Shown: piece by piece, positions 58,000 to 64,000 of the stretch
Layout: every line of letters starts with the position of its first letter
Position numbering within the stretch: position 1 is the first letter of the stretch
The notes under the pieces: model-generated
What the model saw: the letters and a program-made list of their open reading frames with translations, nothing else
The model's database searches: none
Told to the model about the DNA's origin: nothing
From: Whitmania pigra
Lineage: Eukaryota > Annelida > Clitellata > Hirudinida > Haemopidae
Length of the DNA: 64,000 bases
Reading direction: 5' to 3'
Assembly (NCBI GenBank): GCA_021613335.1
Contig: JAJTWR010000113.1
Location: forward strand, 1,893,501 to 1,957,500
Position numbers and translations under genes: made by a program

Positions 58000-59899
58000 A
58001 TTGTATTTAAATATTAACATCGAATTAATGGCGAGATGATTTCTAAAGCAGCAGTTCAACTTGGCAAGGAGTTGTCAGCTGTGATACGAGGAACTAATAA
58101 AGAATAATTATTTATGAGCCATTTAATTAACAATTAAATTATTTATGATTTCAAATGGATGTATATATTTTTTTTAATCAACGATCACAGAGCCAATTAA
58201 ATTATAGTAATTAACAATAAGGTAACATACCATAAGATGTTATAATTCTACAACGCGGAATGTAAATTAATTTTTAATTAATATAAAATTAATATTAATA
58301 CATTAAATATAATTCTATAATATTAAATTTTGAATCTACTTCTTGATCAAGAAATAATATTTGTTATAGATGGATAATCAAATAAAAAATAATACAATAT
58401 TATAATAAGATAATAGATATAATAATACAATATTATAAAGGATAAATAGAGTAAACAGAGTATTAGCAGGAGGATTAAGATAATGCAGTGTGCTTCCTCG
58501 TATGCAGAAAACAGCATTCATCCAAGTAAAATCAAACCTTCGACACACGAAATCATTTCAAGTCATCAATGACAATAACTCTGCACTAATTAATTATTTG
58601 TCTATTTTTACTCTGGAACTAATTATTAATTAATCGTCAATTACTTCATCGAGATTTACCTAATTGTGCATTAATAAATTATGCATGACTTGATTGTGTA
58701 TTATTTAAGTCCATATTGGATTCTCGCTAGAGAGCTATTTGGAGCTTTTATGTAATCGACAGAATTTTTACGAAAGCTAGTTGACTAATAGCTCATGTGT
58801 GATGGTGACGTGAAATGGTGATGTGAGACGATGTGGAATTTTTGGGGTAAAAATTCTAAAACATAAAAAGTGCCGATTTTTTTGAAGGGGCGACCGTTAA
58901 AATCAATGAAAATATTTCATTGTGCTGCGTGCAACGCATTTGTCACGAACATTCGACAAAAGAATTGCGAAGGAAAGACGAATTATCAAGCGATGAAATG
59001 AAATAATTACAAAAGATTTTAGGGAAAAATAGTCTATAACATTTAAATATCAGCAAAATTCACTCTTTAACGATTGCAAAATTTTTTGGAATGTTTTAGT
59101 CTGGAAATATGCCATTATTCCGTTCATGTTGTAATAATAATATTGTTATAGTATATACTTTTCTCCCTAATAAAAAATACAATTAATTATTTATTAAAAA
59201 GTTCGATTAAGCTTTTAACTTCACCTCATTTGCTAAAAAATGAAATAGGAAGCAATATCTGAAAATATGGATATCGTCTTCAGATAATAACTCAGCAATT
59301 ATTATTTACAAATGGCATCGATCTTAAATCAGTAATTTTGGGTTAGTACATGTTATGTTAACTTCCATTTAATTGCTAGGTAATTAGGAAAGAAATCTTA
59401 ATTTGCGCTTATCAGATAATATTGGTTAAGGAATTATTTATAAAGGAGTCACTCTTAACGTTTTGCAATTAAGTAATAAACTAGGCAATTAGAATTATTT
59501 ATTTAAAATAACCATAAAATTATCAGAACCAAAATTAAATGAATGATTGAGAACAAATAATTATAAATAATCGAATATAAAAAATTAAATATTATTAAAC
59601 ATTAACAAGTCCTTAAAAACTTTGTAAAATTATGAGTAAGTATAAGGCAATAATTATGACAAGCAGTAAATAATTATAATAACATAATATGTGTAAAATT
59701 ACAACAGGCAGTAAGTAATTATGATAAGCAGTAAATAATTGTAATAACATAATATGTGTGGCTGATGAAAACTGCTGTCCTCATTGGATCAATGTTCGCA
59801 GGTCGATGAAGGAGAAAACGTGACTTGCTTCTTGTGTTTCCATTGATTGGCAAATAACTAATATTCTCAAGATATTCTCGCATCAGCCACGAATATATA

Positions 59900-59900
<1 letters not shown>
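58000..59900. other. no gene seen
   Basis: AT-rich DNA with no convincing exon, RNA gene or recognisable repeat on either strand. Confidence 0.4.
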
Positions 59901-59907
<7 letters not shown>

Positions 59908-59983
<76 letters not shown>

Positions 59984-59996
59984 TATAATAATAATA

Positions 59997-60059
<63 letters not shown>

Positions 60060-60143
60060 TAATAATAATAATAATAATAATAATATAATAATAATAATAA
60101 TAATTAATAATAATAATAATATATAATAATAATAATAATAATA

Positions 60144-60176
<33 letters not shown>

Positions 60177-60255
60177 AATAATGATAATAATAACAATAAT
60201 AATAATAATAATAATGATAATAATAATAATAATAATAATAATGATAATAATAATG

Positions 60256-60286
<31 letters not shown>

Positions 60287-60315
60287 TGATGATGATGTGA
60301 TGATGATGATGATGC

Positions 60316-60407
<92 letters not shown>

Positions 60408-60408
60408 C

Positions 60409-60488
<80 letters not shown>

Positions 60489-60515
60489 GATGATGATGAT
60501 GATGATGATGATGAT
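59908..60515. repeat. compound microsatellite (AAT)n to (GAT)n, about 600 bp
   Basis: About 380 bases of AAT units with scattered GAT units, changing near 60285 to an almost pure GAT run of about 230 bases. The boundary is gradual (AATGAT mixtures at 60165-60285), consistent with mutation of AAT units and re-expansion as GAT. Confidence 0.95.
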
Positions 60516-62050
60516 AAATATAATATTTAAATATCAACAAAATTTGATAATATTATTAAATATATACTATTTACATTTATGTTGAATTAAATTATCATGA
60601 GAAATAAATTATACAAATAAAATACAAAGAAATCCTGAATTATCCTGACAATGAGATTTAAATATTGAAATTTTAAAATTTGTTTCAATCAATGAAACAC
60701 TGAAATCTCAATTTCAGATGCAAATAAAAACATGTTGCTGATGAAAGGAACCCAAAATAATAATTGTGAATGAAAAAATGAATATTGCGAACTAATAAAT
60801 TATTGCTTTGCACTCAAATTCCTTTTGAATTTTATTTGGTATTATAAAACTCTTGAATGTCTTTATCATACATTTAATAAATATCACTAAACAAATAAAT
60901 AATATCATTTATAATGCATGTTATTAACTTAATTGCATATGATTAAATAAAGTAATATTGTCGAATGTTATATATACAAATAAATTGAATGAAAATTATT
61001 TCTATTTGTCTGATATTTACGACTTACGCTATATTGATGCTAACTGATCGCTGAGTTTGAGAAATAGAATGTTATCATCAGATCCTGTAATTGATCATTA
61101 TCAAACAATTACCAATCAAAATCCGATCAAATTGATTGAAAAATGTTATCGCAATATAAGTGAAAAAATTTAATTTTAATTTAATTATTTGCAATTAATA
61201 GTGCTATGCCATTTTTAATATTAAACTTTTGCTTAAAAAAATCATTTATTTGAAAACTTCCTTAAGAAGAGTTTTCGCAAAGGTGCAAGTTTAAGAAAGG
61301 ATGAAGTCATGAATCAAATATTGTTTAAGAAATAACTTATCAAATATTTACTAGTAATATTTAATAAACAACTTATTATTAATAAACATCGTATTGAATA
61401 CATATTTATTTGCGTAAATGATCTTAAGACATAAATAAACTTTCACTGAGCTAATCAAAGGCAGGAGATGATGTCGGCTATTGATAGGGGCACGATTTAT
61501 AAATACCTCGACAGGTATTTATATAACAGGTGGTTTAAAATACTATTAACAGATGATTTGTAAATAAAATTTAATAAATTTATAACAGGTATAAATACCT
61601 TTAACAGGTGATTTATAGATATCTTATAAATTCTTTCAACTCTCTCGAACACGTACCAGGCGTGAATTTTTATGCATTTTTTTTTGTAATAAATGACTGC
61701 TACTCTTGAAATCCTCTTCACCTTTGGGGATGAGATGAATTTTTTCTGTGATTAATCACCTTTAATCAACGGCTTCTTGGGTTAAAACCTGATGAACGAA
61801 AGGGAGATGATGATGATGATAACGATGATGATGATGATGATGACAGTAATGGAGATGATAACGATGGTTGTCTCTAGTTGCCTTTCAATTTCGATTTTTT
61901 CGAAACCCAGATTTCGGGTTTTTTCCTTGGGTTTTCTAATATAAACTTATTTAATATTGTCAGCTACAGATGGCAAGTTTATATACCACATATATAGACA
62001 TGCAATAATAAGGTTAAAAAAATTTATTTTCTGTAAAACGTTTGCAACAC
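60516..62050. other. no gene seen
   Basis: AT-rich DNA with a short GAT run near 61810-61845. The frame at 61497-61721 on the minus strand has no domain or splice support. Confidence 0.4.
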
Positions 62051-62059
62051 CATCATTAA

Positions 62060-62760
62060 ACTCAAAGTGTCATCATTAAGTCGGTTTCTCAGTTTTTAAA
62101 GATGATCATTTTTGAAAAAGATCTTTCTGCTTCCACTGAAGTTGTTCGAATTGTCATCAAACATCTGCAAAGTTTCTTCAAGCTTTCAGGTCTTTTCTTA
62201 GTTGCTTGAAACAAATGAGTTTCTTTTTTGATTATCTGGGAGACGCATCCACTTTCAAGGTTAATTGTTAGGGGTCCTACTCCTGCTGAAATATATTCAG
62301 CTCATCATACAGGAAGATTTCCATTTTAGAAACTTTTTTGTTATCTTCACCGACATCCTCAACATCCATTTCGAAGCTGTCACCATTTTGGTCAGCTTCA
62401 TTAGCCTTAAACATATCATTATGTCCCATTAAGTTTGTTGCAATGGTAGTAATCTTGGTTTTTCTGAATTTTGACACCAAACTCATCGCGAGACTCATCA
62501 AAGAAGTCTCCGATTTCAAAAATTTAATAGAGGAGCGAGTGCATCGCAAAGGTTTTTAATCGTGGCCAGTTCTTGGTCATTCAGATCAAACTGCCGATCA
62601 CTCTTAATAGCATTGCAATTTTCATTTCTTTTTTCACTTCATAACAACGTTGCAGCATTTTAAAAAGACTTTTCCATCGTGTTTTCCAGTCCACTAACAG
62701 AGTCTTTTCATTACCAAAAGTTTCTAGTTTGGAGGTCGCAAATTTACATCATCGGACAGG
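62060..62760 (-). pseudogene. decayed hAT transposase C-terminus
   Basis: In shifting frames the minus strand reads FDESRDEFGVKIQKNQ, then in another frame TSVEAERSFSKM followed by LRNRLNDDTLSLMMVLQTF, the hAT dimerisation signature. Multiple stops and frameshifts; no terminal repeats found. One segment stays open at 62277-62549 in a frame that is not the transposase frame throughout. Confidence 0.55.
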
Positions 62761-62769
62761 AGATTTACG

Positions 62770-64000
62770 AAATATTTTAACAATTTTAACAAATTTTAAC
62801 ATAAAAAAACACATCTGCCCAAAGAAGTCTCCCAGATTCCCATGAGTTTTTGAATGAACAGGAAAAAATCTGTATGTTGAGTCTGAGATTCATGATGTTT
62901 TCACATCATCTCATTGTATTTTTGAGACAATTACAAAGTAATTGCTTTTAAATAAATATGTGTAAATAAATGACAAAATGTTACATGGATCGATTTCATT
63001 TTTAGTGTCTAAATGATGAAGTCATTAGAAATAAAATATAATTAAAAACAAAGTATAAATAAAAATAAAATATAATTAGAAATATTTAAATAGAGTTTAC
63101 AGATTGGAGGTGGTTCAGAGATGATCTGGACTGCTATTTTCTTCGTACTTCCTCGAACTTGTAGTTTTGTACATTTCCAGTTTTGTTAACGAAATATTCG
63201 TCTGACATTAATAAATTTGATGAGTACTTCAAAACTATGTTTGGCACATTTACCAACAACTGGTCTAATAATTACAAATTCCACAACTAAGAAATTATCT
63301 TTTATTTGCCAAAATTACAAAACGCACTATATTAAAAATTATCTAGCTTAAACTATTTTTAAAACTACGTCAACTCGATCTAAATTAGGACACATTGGTT
63401 AGCTGTTGGCAGTCAGCTATTATTAATTAATTTGTCCACATATGTTCAACAAATAAATATGTCCTTAAATATTGATTATTTAAAAAAATGAATTTTAATG
63501 TAATTATTAATGAACAATAATTTTCATAATGAGTGTTTGCACCTAGGATCATCAAGTACACGTGTTGTGCCGCATAATTAAGTGCTTCTGATAGCTTTCA
63601 AGGAGATTTCTCATGCAAAGGTTTTTATACTAAATATAATTAAATTATATTTATATATATATATACATTTATTTATTATTTATTAATTTATATATTACAT
63701 TAAATATATTTATATTAATTTAAATATCTTTATAATATTGTAATAATTAATATCAAAAATAGAAAAGCAACAATTACATAGTTTTATGAGCATTTCAATT
63801 GATTTAAAATTAAAAAAAAAATTATCTTATTAATGTAAACATTTTCTGCGAAAGAAGATTAACTCATCAATGAAATACTTAAAGAGTTAAAGACATTAAT
63901 TATTATTGGTATTGAAATAACTGGTTGAAATAGCATGTCAATCTAATTAAGCAATAAATAACAAATCGTAACCTAGCACAAGAAGCACCAGGCAGAGTCT
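62770..64000. other. no gene seen
   Basis: AT-rich DNA with a TATATA-rich patch at 63635-63735. No exon or RNA gene is supported. Confidence 0.4.

Noticed and set aside
59719..60540. 273-residue Ser/Tyr/Ile-repeat frame on the minus strand
   Set aside because: It is a translation of the compound AAT/GAT microsatellite. The non-repeat end shows no domain.

Overview
The window is AT-rich animal nuclear DNA. Its genes are split by short GT-AG introns, the gaps carry trinucleotide microsatellites hundreds of bases long, and there are tRNA-derived SINEs, an L2/CR1-type LINE, and hAT and Tc1 remnants. The gene set (CDT1, a DNMBP/Tuba-type RhoGEF, a DC-STAMP-family membrane protein, a thrombospondin-repeat secreted protein) indicates a metazoan, probably an invertebrate. 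I cannot place it more precisely from sequence alone. Exon models were assembled by hand from splice signals and reading-phase agreement.

Left part (1-15.5 kb): a small C2H2 zinc-finger gene on the minus strand lies head-to-head with a 32-exon plus-strand gene. That gene encodes a secreted protein of about 1,924 residues: signal peptide, acidic Tyr/Pro/Lys region with twelve tandem PEPPKY units, 24 thrombospondin type-1 repeats (23 of them on single symmetrical 1-1 exons), a divergent fibrinogen-like C-terminal domain and an acidic tail. This architecture is the most striking content of the window. Its repeats fall into two interleaved classes that have lost or kept the first and fifth cysteine together.

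Middle part (17-33 kb): an intronless SPT5-like gene (probable retrogene); a two-exon gene for a small secreted peptide with its own TATA box; a degraded hAT element; CDT1 on the minus strand with a PIP degron, a cluster of CDK-type sites and an E2F-like promoter site; a decayed intronless HECT-ligase copy interrupted by a Tc1-like fragment; and a second hAT-like remnant.

Right part (33.7-64 kb): a complete 17-exon DNMBP/Tuba-like gene (SH3, SH3, SH3, proline-rich, DH, BAR, SH3) and, upstream on the same strand, a DCST1/SPE-42-like gene whose introns hold a truncated LINE and large microsatellites. Its 5' end was not found. From 55.3 kb to the end the DNA is mostly microsatellite and transposon debris with no gene I can support.

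The genes do not form a pathway together. CDT1 (replication licensing), the Tuba-like GEF (Cdc42/actin), the DC-STAMP protein (membrane fusion, usually sperm) and the thrombospondin protein (extracellular matrix or secretion) are independent loci.
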